Notes under the pieces: generated by a model
The model's database searches: none
Told to the model about the DNA's origin: nothing
Seen by the model: the letters and a program-made list of their open reading frames with translations, nothing else
NCBI GenBank assembly: GCA_965240325.2
Contig: OZ251236.1
Span: forward strand, 1,674,001 to 1,738,000
DNA: 64,000 nucleotides
Direction of reading: 5' to 3'
DNA from: Rebecca billardiae RCC1528
Lineage: Eukaryota; Haptophyta
Made by a program: the position numbers and the translations under genes
In this document: one piece after another, positions 30,633 through 42,600 of the stretch
How positions within the stretch are numbered: position 1 is the stretch's first letter
Layout: each line of letters opens with the position of its first letter

Positions 30633-33600
30633 TCAGCCCGTGATCTTGCTTGTCATGTGCACGACCGTCGCGACGCTCGTCGCGAGCAGCTCGTTGATCA
30701 CCTCGCCCGTCGCGCCGCCCTGCGAGAGCAGCTTGTCAAAGAGGAAGGGCAGCAGCACGATGAGCGCGAGCAGGATGGGCTCCTCCAGCCCGAGCGTCTG
30801 CACCTCCGAGAAGGCCCAGCCGAAGAGCAGGAAGCGCGTCTGCTGCGGGCCGAAGAGCAGCGCGTACGAGGTGGAGAGCAGCGCGAGCGCCGTGAAGATG
30901 GCCCACTGCAGCAGCCACGCGACGCCCAGCCGCACGCGCGGCGGCAGCGTGAGCGCGCGCTTGAGCGAGTGCAGCTTGCCCCGCCAGCCGATCCGTTGCT
31001 GCGCCTCGTGCAGCGCCTGCTCCTCCACCATGCCGTCGTACCAGCGCACGAGCTCGGCGAACGAGATCGAGCCGTCCGAGTCGACGTCGAGCTCGCGCGC
31101 GAGCGACTGCACGCGCGTGCGCCGCAGCCGGAAGCCGAGCGCGTCGATCAGCACGCCAAACTCGGCGTGGTCGATCGTCCCGTTGCCGTCCGCGTCGTAC
31201 AGCCGGAACTTGGCGCGCAGCAGCTCGAGCGTCTCGGGGTCGAGCGAGTGCTCGCCCACGGCCTCGAGCTCGGCGCCGCCATCATCGCCGCCCGAGCGCG
31301 CCGGCGGATCAGCCGACGGCGCAGGCGGGGCCGGTGCGACGGTGGCGGCGCGGAAGGCGCGCGGCGGAGGCGACGGGCGTGACTGCGGCGGCGAGGGCGG
31401 CGGCGAGGGCATGGTGCCGCCGCTGGGACCATCGCTCGCTGCGCTCCCCCCGGGGCTCGGCCCGATGGTCGGGGGCATGCGCACGCTCGCGCTGCTGCGC
31501 GCGGCGCCAGCCTCGGCGGCCTGCGCGCCCGCGCCGGCAGCGTCTGCGATCCACGCGCCCACGGCCGGCCGGCCGCTGCCGCCGCCGCTGCTCGTGCGCG
31601 TCGAGGACGGGCGCGAGTGCGGCCGGCTGGGCGGCCCGCTCGAGCCGTGGGCCTCTGGCTCGACTTGGGCAACGTGCGCGCGCGGCGCGACCACGCCCTG
31701 CGAGGAGTGCCGCTGCCTCGGCGGCCCACCGCTCGGCCCCGCGCCCGACGCGCCTGGCGGCATCGAGCGGCTCGAGCGAGGCGAGTCGTCGTCGCACCCG
31801 CTGTCGGGGGTGGCGTTTCCGGCGGGGACGCTGAGGGCGCTGGCGCCGGCCGAGGCGAGCGGCACCACCTCGGTGGCCGTGCGCTGGACGCCGCGCCGCG
31901 CGCCGCCCGCCGGCCAGTCGCGCAGCCTGCGGCCGGCGGTGGGCAGCGGCACCGGCCGCGGGGCGACCAGCTCGCGCACGCTGCGCAGGTCCTCCACGCC
32001 CAGGCTGCAGCCGGCCGAGGACCTGCGCTCGAGCTGGCTGCGCAGCGCGTCCGCGCGGTGGGTCGGGGACTTGGGCGTGTACCCGGTGGGAGTCTGCCCA
32101 GCCGCGCGCAGCTCGAGCTCGGTCGCCGTCTCGGGGGGCAGCCGCGAGCCTGGGCGGGCGCTGCCAGTCCGCCGCGCGACCGCGCCGCCCACAACCTCGA
32201 TCTGAGGCGAGGTGGGCGCCGGCGCGGCGGCAGCGGCCGGGAGCCTGGCGCCGGGCGGGGGCGTGGCCGGCGGCGCAGGCCTCGTCCGCACGGCCGGCCG
32301 CTCCCAGCTGGGCACGGGCTGCGTGGTCGCGCCATCGTCGGCGTACTCCGACGTCTTAGCCACGGACGTGCGCCGCCAGAACGAGCCGTCCGACTCGGGC
32401 GCGGGCGGGCGCTCTGCGGTGGCGGAGCGCGGGCGCGTCTCCTCGTAGGCAGAGCCGCGCCGACCGACCGCTCCGGCGACCTCGGCTGGCTGCGGCGACG
32501 CGTCGGCGCGCTGCGCCGCCCCAGGGGCCGCGTCCGGCGGGGGCGGGGGCTTGGACGGCGGCGCGGGCGTCGCGGACTCGGCCGCGGCCTCCGGCGCGGC
32601 GTGCGCGGCCCCTGCCGCCGCAGAAGCGCGGAGCACGAGCATGCCCAGCGCGCTCGTCGGCGCCGCGCCGCCGCTGCCCTGGCCGAGGGCTGCGTCGCGC
32701 AGCCGGGCCTTGCGCGCCATGCTGCGCGTCAGCCTCGACTGCACAACCTCGGCTGCGGGCGCGCCCGTCTCCTCCGCCTCGCGCATCAGGCCGTCCGCCT
32801 GCCGACGCACCGAGCGCGCAAACACCGTCTTCTTCTGCGATCTCGTCGACATCTCGGCCTTGAGAAAGGCCGCAAACACGCGCTTCGAGACGGGCGCCGC
32901 CCTGCGGCCGTACCCCCAGCGGAAGAGGAGCCGAAAGAGCGCGAGCGCGGGCGCGGTGAGCGCGGCGGTGAGCAGCGCGGTCATGATCGCGTGGATCAGG
33001 TTGACCGACGCGGACGAGCCCTCGGGCGGCGCGGACGTGGAGTGCAGCATGCACGAGAGCAGCAGCCCGAGCATCGCCACGCTCCAGAAGATCTGCGCCA
33101 GCTCGGCGCGCTTCGAGTCCTCAGCGTCGGCAAACCAGATGCCGAGGACGGTGTGGTCGGTCTGCAGCTTGAGCAGCACGCGGCGCAGCAGCGCCGTCAC
33201 CATGTGGTCGCCCGGCCGGTCCTTCCGCCCCTCCTTCCGCGCGAGCACGTCGGAGAAGACCTCGGTGTATGCCGCGCGCGCCGTGCGGCCGCGCGCGTAC
33301 TTCTGCATCGTGAGTGCCGCGCGCCGCTTCGTCTCGTCCATCAGGTCGTCGAGCGCGTCGAGCCGCGCCTCGAGCTTGTCCGCGAGGTCCTTCGCGGTCT
33401 CCTCGTCGAGCCTGCCCGACTCGCGCGCGACGCGCTCGGCGGCGGAGAGCTCCGGCTCGGAGGCGGCCGCCTTCCCCTCGAGCAGCTGGCTGATCCGCTG
33501 CTTGCGCTGCCGCGCGTCGTACGCGTCCCGCGCGCCGAACGCGAGCAGCGAGAGCGCGCAGCCACCCGCCATGCTCAGGATGGTGACGAAGATGTACGGG

Positions 33601-36600
33601 CTGGACTCGAAGGTGATGGGCGCGGCGAGGGAGGCGGTGGCCTCCTCCGCGCTCAGCGTGTTGATGTTGAAGCTCTGCACGTCATCCGCCGCCTCGTCGG
33701 GCGTGGCGGGCACGGACACGCCCGCAAAGTCGGTCAGGTGCGTGCACGCGCAGTAGCGCGCAGGCGAGCCGTCGTCCGCACGCGCGACCACCGTCTCGCA
33801 GCCGTCGTCGAGCCACGCGCTCGCGCCCTCGTCCCACCACACGCAGCCCCACTCGCCCGCGCCGCCCGCGCCGTCGAGCCCGGGCACCTCGATCAGCACG
33901 CGCCCGTCGTCCGGCAGGTCGGAGATGGTGAGCGCCAGCCCGGCCGACGCCGAGTAGAGCGTGACGGAGAAGACGGGCGTCACCAGCCCCGACGCCACGG
34001 CCGTGCCATTCGCCTGCGTGGACGGGTCGCCGTGCACGTTGCGCGCCGAGGACCAGAGCACGACGTCGACGCCGCCCTCGAGCAGCTCGAGCGGCACGCC
34101 GCCGAACACGCTCGCCGGCACGCCCACCGAGCCCGCGCCGCCCGGCCCGGGCAGCGTGATGTTGCCGAGCGCGCCCGCGTCCGCGCGCGTCGCGCTCACG
34201 TTGATGGCCTTGCCCACGGCCTCGAAGGGCGCCTCGCCCGGCACGGCGCCGGCGAGCAGCGCGATGGCGAGCGCGCCCACCGCGCTCGTCGCCGCTCCGC
34301 CCACGGCCTCCGCCTCCGCCGCGCTCAGCGGCGCGTCGGCGTCGGTGTCGGCGGAGAGCGCCGCGTCCGCCGCGCGCAGCAGCGCGGCCGCGGTCGGTCC
34401 GTCGACGCCCGACGCGGCCGACTGCGACGCAAGGGCGGCGACCTGCTCGAGGCCCGCGGTCTGCGCGGAGGCGTCGAACGCGCCGGGCGGCGCGGATTCG
34501 AGCACGGCGGCGAGCGCGGACGCGCTCGCCGCGCGCGCCTCAGCGGTCGGCGCGGACGCCTCCGCCGCGCCCGCCGTGAGCTCGAGCAGCCGAGCGAGCG
34601 TGGCCGAGGCGACGGTGGCGTTGTCGCCGCCCGCGGGCGTCGCGTCGAGCGCGTCGGCGAGGGCGCTCACGAGCTGCGTGGCGGTCTCGGCCGCGCCCGT
34701 CGCGACCGCGGCGTACGCGCGCGTGAGCACCGAGTCGAGTAGCCCCGCGCCCTCGCCGGGCGGCGCGACGGCCACGGCCGTGTGCGCGTGCGCCGCGCCG
34801 CCGAGCGCGTCTGCCACCGTGACGGTGAGCGTGCGGTTGCCCGCGGGGAGAAGCGCGCTCGCCGAGGCGGAGGCGGAGGCGGCGCCGAGCGCGGCGACGT
34901 CGGCGGCGGCGGCGCCGAGCGGCGCGTGCGAGAACGCGTAGCTCAGCGGCAGGTCCTCCTCGTCGTCCTCCGCCCACCCCGCCGCGTACAGCGCAAAGCT
35001 CGTCTGCAGCGCCACGCCCGACGCCGGCGCCACCTCGAGCCCTCCGCCGTACGGCGGCCGATTGATCGTGACGCGCACCTCCGTGTACGCGGGCTGCGCG
35101 CCGCCGAGCACGGCGAGGCGGAATGCGTACGTCGCACCGGGCGCGAGCGCGCCGCTGCGGATCGCGACCGTGCGCAGTGCCGCGCCCGTCGTGGTCACCC
35201 GCTCGCTGTCCGCGAGGTCGAGACCGGCGGGCTCGAGCGCGCCGGCCGCGCCCACGCGCCGCGCGCTCCACTCGTAGCTGAAGCGCGCCTGCCCCGCCGC
35301 CTCGAGCGCGCGCGAGGCGGCGTCCAGGCGCGCGTTAATAGTCAGCCGCTCGGGGTTCCGGTCGAACACCGCCGGCCACTTGCGCCGCCCGAGCGGCTCG
35401 AAGCCGAGCGTGGGCACCGCGCCCGGCACCGCCTCGACCGTCACCGACGCGGCCGCGGGCGCGCGGCCGGGCGCGGACACGCGCACGGTGAGCGCGTACA
35501 CGCCCGGCGGCAGCGTGCCGGGCGCAAGCTCGAAGAGCGCGCCGCTTGCGTTCGCCGCGGACGGCTCGAGAGCCACCGGCTCGAGCGAGCTCGCGTTCGC
35601 CACGCTCCACGCGAACGACAGCGGCGGCATGCCGCCGTCGCCGCCGTCGGCCGTCGGCGCATCGGGGTCGAATGACGCGGAGGCGTCGACGGCGAGGCGC
35701 AGCGAGCTCGGCACGCGGCGGTCGCCGCCGGCGATCACCGCGCGCAGCGGCTGCCGCGCGACGCGCACGCGCACGCGTGCCGTCGACGCCTGCGCGGGTG
35801 CCGCCGCCATCCTCGCCGTGAGCGCCAGGTCGTACGCCCAGCCGGCGGCCAGCGAGTGCGGCGGCAGCTGCAGCACCGCGGTGCGCGCGGACGCGAGGCG
35901 CGCGAGCAGCACGTCCGTCGCGGCGGCGAGCTCGCCGGCGGAGGCGCTGCTGCTCGCGTTCGCGCCGCCGCCCACCTGCGCCGCGCCCTCGAGCGCCCAG
36001 CTGAACACCATCGCCGGCTCGAAGCTCGGCGGCCAGCACGGCGCGAGCTCCGCGCGCCCGCTCAGCAGCGTGGGCTCGGAGGCGCGCGCGCGCAGCTCGG
36101 GCGCGCCGTCGATGGCGAGGATCGGGCTGGCGCCGTCGCCGCGCGACACGGGCCACTCGGCGGGCGCGGAGGGCACGCCGAGGAACGACGTGACGCGCAG
36201 CACGAACACGAACGAGCCGCTCACGCCGAGCTCGGTCGGCGAGGCCGCACCGGGCCCGCCGAGCGAGAGCTGAGGCGTGCGCGCCGGCAGCGCGCTCAGC
36301 CGCGCGTTGAGCGACGCCGCGCGCGCCGAGCGGCTCGGGTCGACGCGCCACTCAAAGGCGGGCGGCCCGATGCCGCCGCGCGATGAGGCGGAGCCGTCGA
36401 GCGCGAGCGACGCGCCCGGGCACGCCGAGAGCACCGCCGGGCCCGACACGGCTGCGACAGGCGTCGGGCACGGCACGCCCTCGCCGCACGGCGCGTCCGC
36501 GTCGATGGCGGCGCGCGCGGCGGCGGAGGCGAGGGCGGCGGCGCACGGCGTGCCGCACTGCTCGGGGCGCAGCGCGCCCGCGCGCACGCCCACCTCCGAG

Positions 36601-39600
36601 CCGGCGCGCACGAGCGTCGCCGAGCTCAGCCGCGCGACGAGCGTCGAGTCGTCCGTCCAGTAGCACTGCGGCGGCGCGGCCGCGGCCGCGGCCGCGCCGC
36701 CGCCGACCAGCGCGACGGTGTCGTCGTCGAGGACGCGCGAGCACTCGCCCATGCCGCTGCCCATGCCCGCGCGGTCGGTCGGCTGCGCGTCGAAGCGCAG
36801 CACCATCAGCGTCGCCGCGCCGTTGAACGCCACACCCTCGAGCACGGGCGCGTGCAGGCCGACGAACGTGAACGCGAGCGCACCCGCGGGCGGCGGCGTC
36901 GCGGCGGCCGCGGGCGTGAACTGCTGGCCGTTGAGCGAGACGCGGAGCTGCGCGCGGCCCGCGGCGCCGTACCGCGTGGAGACGACAACCTCGCCCGCCG
37001 TGACGCGCGCCGGCGGCTGCGCGGGCGCGTCGCCGAAGCGCACGGCCAGCAGCGCGCCGCCGGCCAGCGCGTCGAAGCCCGCGCCCCCGATCGTCACCTC
37101 CGTGCCGCCGTTCGCGTCGCCGCTCGCCGGGCTGACGGAGCCGAGGGTGGGCGGGTCGTACGCGAGGAAGGGCAGCGCCGAGGCGGTGGTCGAGTCGGCG
37201 CTGCCGCCGCCAAGCGAAAGCTCGAGGGCCACGCTGCCCGCCGCGCCGCCCAGCGGCGGCGGCAGCACGCAGCGCGCGCGGCTCAGGGTTGGCGCCGCCG
37301 CCGACGGCGGCAGCAGCGTCGCCGCCGCCGCGCAGCCGCCGCCGCCGAGCACGCAGCACAGCTGGCCCTCGCCGTACTCGGCAAAGCCCGAGCCCACGAG
37401 CGTGACCGCCGTGCCGCCGCCCACCGGCCCGCCCGGCGGGCGCAGCTCGAGCACCGACACGGCCGCCATGTCGTACAGCTCAAACGAGACCGGGCCGAAG
37501 AGCCCGGAGACATCCACGTCCGTTGACGCGCCCACGGCGCCGAGGGCGAGGCCGACGGTGTACGCGCCCGCGGCGGAGGGCGCGCCGGACGAGGCGGCGG
37601 CGGGCATGGCGCAGCGCAGCCGCGCGTCGCTCAGCACCGACGCGCCCGAGAGCAGCGGGCCGCCACCGTCCCCGTCGCCATCGGCGCGCGTGAAGGCGCA
37701 CTGGATCTCGCCAAACTCGCCGCCGGCCAGGCTGTCAAAGCCCGCACCCTCGAGCTCGAGCGCCGCGTCGTCCGAGCCGAGCGGCGCGCCTTCGCGGCTG
37801 CCGCTGAGCACGCTCACGCGGATCGCGGGCGGCGGCGGCGGCGGCGGGCTGGGCGGCGGCAGCGGCGGCGGAGAGCTCGGCGGCGGGTGCGGCGGCGGGC
37901 CCGGCGGCGGCGATGGCGGCGGCGACGGCGGTGGCGGCGGTGGCGAGCTGGGCGGTGGTGACGGAGGCGAGCTCGGCGGCGGGCTCGGCGGCGCCGGCGG
38001 CGGAAATGGCTCAATGCGCGGCGGCGGCGGCGGTGTCGGCGGCACCGGCGGCGGGCGCGGCGGCGGCACGGGTGGCGGCTGCGACGGCGGCGTCGATGGC
38101 GGTGATGACGGCGGCGGGTGTGGCGGCGGCGCCGGCGGCGGGCTCGGCGGAGGCAGAGGCGGCAATGACGGTGGGGGCAACGGCGGCGGCGATGGCGGCG
38201 GTGACGGCGGAGATGGCGGTGGGAATGGCTGCGTGCGTGGCGGCGGGGGCGGTGCCGGCGGTGGGCTCGGCGGCGGCGACGACGGTGGCGTAGATGGCGG
38301 TAGGCTTGGCGGCGATGCCGGCGGCGCGCTTGGAGGCACGCTTGGCGGCAGGGACGGTGGCGGGGCCGGAGGCGGGGGTGGCGGTGGCCGTGGCGGTGTG
38401 CTCGGCGGCGGAGAAGGCGGCGGCGGCGGCGGTGGCAACGGCGGCGGGGATGGCGGCGGACTCGGCGGCGAAGGCGGCGGGAACGGATCCGTGCGTGGCG
38501 GCGGAGGCGGTGTCGGCGGCGGGCTCGGCGGCGGCGGCAACGGCGGCGGCGACGGCGGCGGCGACCGGGGCGGCTGCGACGGCGGCGTTGATGGCGGCGA
38601 TGACGGCGGCGGGTGTGGCGGCGGTGCCGGCGGCGGGCTCGGCGGAGGCGATGGCGGTGGCGATGGCGTCGGTGGAGGCGGCGGGCTCGGCGGCGGACTG
38701 GGCGGCAAGGGCGGTGGGAACGGCTGCGTGCGTGGCGGCGGGGGCAGCGCCGGTGGCGGGCTCGGCGGCGGCGACGACGGGGGCGTTGATGGTGGTGCGC
38801 TCGGCGGCGGTGCCGGTGGCGCACTCGGCGGCGCGCTTGGCGGCAGGGACGGTGGCGGGGCCGGAGGCGGGGGTGGCGGTGGCCGTGGCGGTGTGCTCGG
38901 CGGCGGAGAAGGCGGCGGCGGCGGCGGTGGCAACGGCGGCGGGGATGGCGGCGGACTCGGCGGCGAAGGCGGCGGGAACGGATCCGTGCGTGGCGGCGGC
39001 GGCGGTGTCGGCGGCGGGCTCGGCGGCGGCGGCAACGGCGGCGGCGACGGCGGCGGCGACCGGGGCGGCTGCGACGGCGGCGTCGATGGCGGCGATGACG
39101 GCGGCGGGTGTGGCGGCGGTGCCGGCGGCGGGCTCGGCGGAGGCGATGGCGGTGGCGATGGCGTCGGTGGAGGCGGTGGGCTCGGCGGCGGACTGGGCGG
39201 CAAGGGCGGTGGGAATGGCTGCGTGCGTGGCGGCGGGGGCAGCGCCGGTGGCGGGCTCGGCGGCGGCGACGACGGTGGCGTCGATGGTGGTGCGCTCGGC
39301 GGCGGTGCCGGTGGCGCACTCGGCGGCGCGCTTGGCGGCAGGGACGGTGGCGGGGCCGGAGGCGGGGGTGGCGGTGGCCGTGGCGGTGTGCTCGGCGGCG
39401 GAGAAGGCGGCGGCGGCGGCGGTGGCAACGGCGGCGGGGATGGCGGCGGACTCGGCGGCGAAGGCGGCGGGAACGGATCCGTGCGTGGCGGCGGCGGCGG
39501 TGTCGGCGGCGGGCTCGGCGGCGGCGGCAACGGCGGCGGCGACGGCGGCGGCGACCGGGGCGGCTGCGACGGCGGCGTCGATGGCGGCGATGGCGGCGGC

Positions 39601-42600
39601 GGGTGTGGCGGCGGTGCCGGCGGCGGGCTCGGCGGAGGCGATGGCGGCAGCGATGGCGGCGGCGGAGGCGGTGGGCTGGGCGGCGGACTGGGCGGCAAGG
39701 GCGGTGGGAACGGCTGCGTGCGCGGCGGTGGCGGCAGCGCCGGAGGCGGGCTCGGCGGCGGCAACGATGGTGGCGTCGATGGCGGTGCGCTCGGTGGCGG
39801 TGCCGGCGGCGTGCTCGGCGGCGCGCTCGGCGGCAGGGACGGTGGCGGGGCCGGAGGTGGGGGTGGCGGTCGCTGTGGCGGTGTGCTCGGCGGCGGTGGC
39901 AACGGCGGCGGCGATGGTGGCGGACTCGGCGGCGAAGGCGGCGGGAACGGATCCGTGCGTGGCGGCGGAGGCGGCGTCGGCGGCGGGCTCGGCGGAGGCG
40001 GCAACGGCGGCGTCGATGGCGGCGGCGACCGGGGCGGCTGCGACGGCGGCGTCGATGGCGGCGATGGCGGCGGCGGGTGTGGCGGCGGTGCCGGCGGCGG
40101 GCTCGGCGGAGGCGATGGCGGCGGCGATGGCGGCGGTGGAGGCGGTGGGCTGGGCGGCGGACTGGGCGGCAAGGGCGGTGGGAACGGCTGCGTGCGTGGC
40201 GGCGGCGGCGGCGCCGGAGGCGGGCTCGGCGGCGGCAACGATGGTGGCGTCGATGGCGGTGCGCTCGGTGGCGGTGCCGGCGGCGTGCTCGGCGGCGCGC
40301 TCGGCGGCAGGGACGGCGGTTGCGATGGCGGTGGTGCCGGTGGCGGTGGCGGCGGCGAGCTGGGCGGCAGGGACGGTGGCGGCTGCGGTGGTGACTCTGG
40401 CGGCGAGCTCGGCAGTGGAGAAGGCGGCGGCGGCGGCGGTGGCAACGGCGGTGGCGATGGTGGCGGACTCGGCGGCGAAGGCGGCGGGAACGGATCCGTG
40501 CGTGGCGGCGGCGGCGGTGCCGGCGGCGGGCTCGGCGGCGGCGGCAAGGGCGGCGGCGACGGCGGCGGCGACCGGGGCGGCGGCGACGGCGGCGTCGATG
40601 GCGGTGCTGACGGCGGCGGGTGTGGCGGCAGTGCCGGCAGCGGGCTCGGCGGAGGCGATGGCGGCGGCGATGGCGGCGGCGGAGGCGGTGGGCTGGGCGG
40701 CGGACTGGGCGGCAAGGGCGGTGGGAACGGCTGCGTGCGTGGCGGCGGGGGCAGCGCCGGTGGCGGGCTCGGCGGCGGCGACGATGGTGGCGTCGATGGC
40801 GGTGCGCTCGGTGGCGGTACCGGCGGCGTGCTCGGCGGCGCGCTCGGCGGCAGCGACGGTGGTTGTGATGGCGGTGGTGCCGGTGGCGGTGGCGGCGGCG
40901 AGCTGGGCGGCAGGGACGGTGGCGGCTGCGGTGGTGACGCTGGCGGCGAGCTCGGCGGCGGAGAAGGCGGCGGCGGCGGCGGTGGCAACGGCGGCGGGGA
41001 TGGCGGCGGACTCGGCGGCGAAGGCGGCGGGAACGGATCCGTGCGTGGCGGCGGCGGCGGTGTCCGCGGCGGGCTCGGCGGCGGCGGCGACGGCGGCGGG
41101 CTCGGCGGCGGCGACCGGGGCGGCTGCGACGGCGGCGTCGATGGCGGCGACGACGGCGGCGCGTGTGGCGGCGGTGCCGGCGGCAGGCTCGGCGGAGGCG
41201 ATGGCGGTGGCGATGGCCTCGGTGGAGGCGGCGGGCTGGGCGGCGGACTGGGCGGCGAGGGCGGGGGCAACGGCTGCGTGCGTGGCGGCGGGGGCAGCGC
41301 CGGCGGCGGATTCGGCGGCGGCGACGACGGTGGCGTCGATGGCGGTGCGCTCGGCGGCGGTGCCGGCGGCGCGCTCGGCGGCGCGCTCGGCGGCAGGGAC
41401 GGCGGTTGCGATGGCGGCGCTGAGGGCGGCGGCGGCGGCGGCGAGCTGGGCGGCGGAGACGGCGGCGCTGGTGGCGGTGGCAACGGCGGCGGGGATGGCG
41501 GCGGACTCGGCGGCGAAGGCGGCGGGAACGGATCCGTGCGCGGCGGCGGCGGCGGTGTCGGCGGCGGGCTTGGCGGCGGCGGCGACGGCGGTGGGCTCGG
41601 CGGCGGCGACGGCGGGGGCGATGCCGGCGGATACAACGGCGGTGACGACGGCGGCAGCCGTGGCGGCGGTGTTGGTGGCGGGCTCGGCGGGCTCGCAGGC
41701 GGCGGTGGCGGCGGCTGCCGCGGCGGCGGCAGCGGCGGGGATCGAGGCGGCGGCTGCGGCTGCGGCGAAGGCGGGGCCAAGGGCGGCGGGCTCGGCGGAG
41801 GGCTCGGCGGCGTGTGCGGAGGTGCGGGCGGAGGGAACGGCTCCGATCTCGGCGGCGGTGGCAGAAGGGGCGGTGGGCTCGGAGGGGGTGGGCTCGGCGG
41901 GGGCAGGGGAGGCGGGCTCGGCGGCGGCGAGGCAGGCGGCGCGCTGGGCGGCGGTTGCGGCGGCAGCGACGGCGGAGGCAGTGGCGGCGGCGCGGCGGGC
42001 GGGGGGGCTGGCGGCGGGCTCGGCGGCGGTGCAGGTGGTGGAGCAGCAGGCGGCATGCCAGGTGGGGGCGAAGGCGGCGGGGCGGGCGGAGCGGCCGGCG
42101 GCGGGCTTGGAGGCGGCGTTGGCGGCGGCGGGCTTGGCGGCGGCGGGCTTGGTGGCGGGCTTGGCGGCGGCGGCACTGGTGGCGGCGGGGGCGGTGGACG
42201 CGGTGGCGGTGACGGAGGCGGAGCGGGCGGGGGCGGGCTCGGCGGAAGCGATGGCGGTGTGGCTGGCGGCGGGCTCGGCGGCGGGCTCGGCGGCGAGGCC
42301 GGTGGCGGCGATGGCGGTGGAACTGGTGGCGGCACCGGCGGTGGTGGGCTCGGAGGGGGGCTCGGCGGCTGCGATGGCGGTGGGCTCGGTGGCGGAGATG
42401 GCGGCAGCGGGCTTGGCGGGGGCGACGGTGGCGGCTGCGGCGGCGGACTCGGAGGTGGCGATGGCGGCGGGGTGGGCGGCGGGCTCGGTGGTGGCGAGGG
42501 CGGCGGGCGCGGCGGAGGTGACGGAGGCGAGACCGGCGGTGGAGACGGCGGCGGAGACGGCGGTGGGGGGCTCGGTGGCGGGCTGGGTGGCGGGCTGGGC

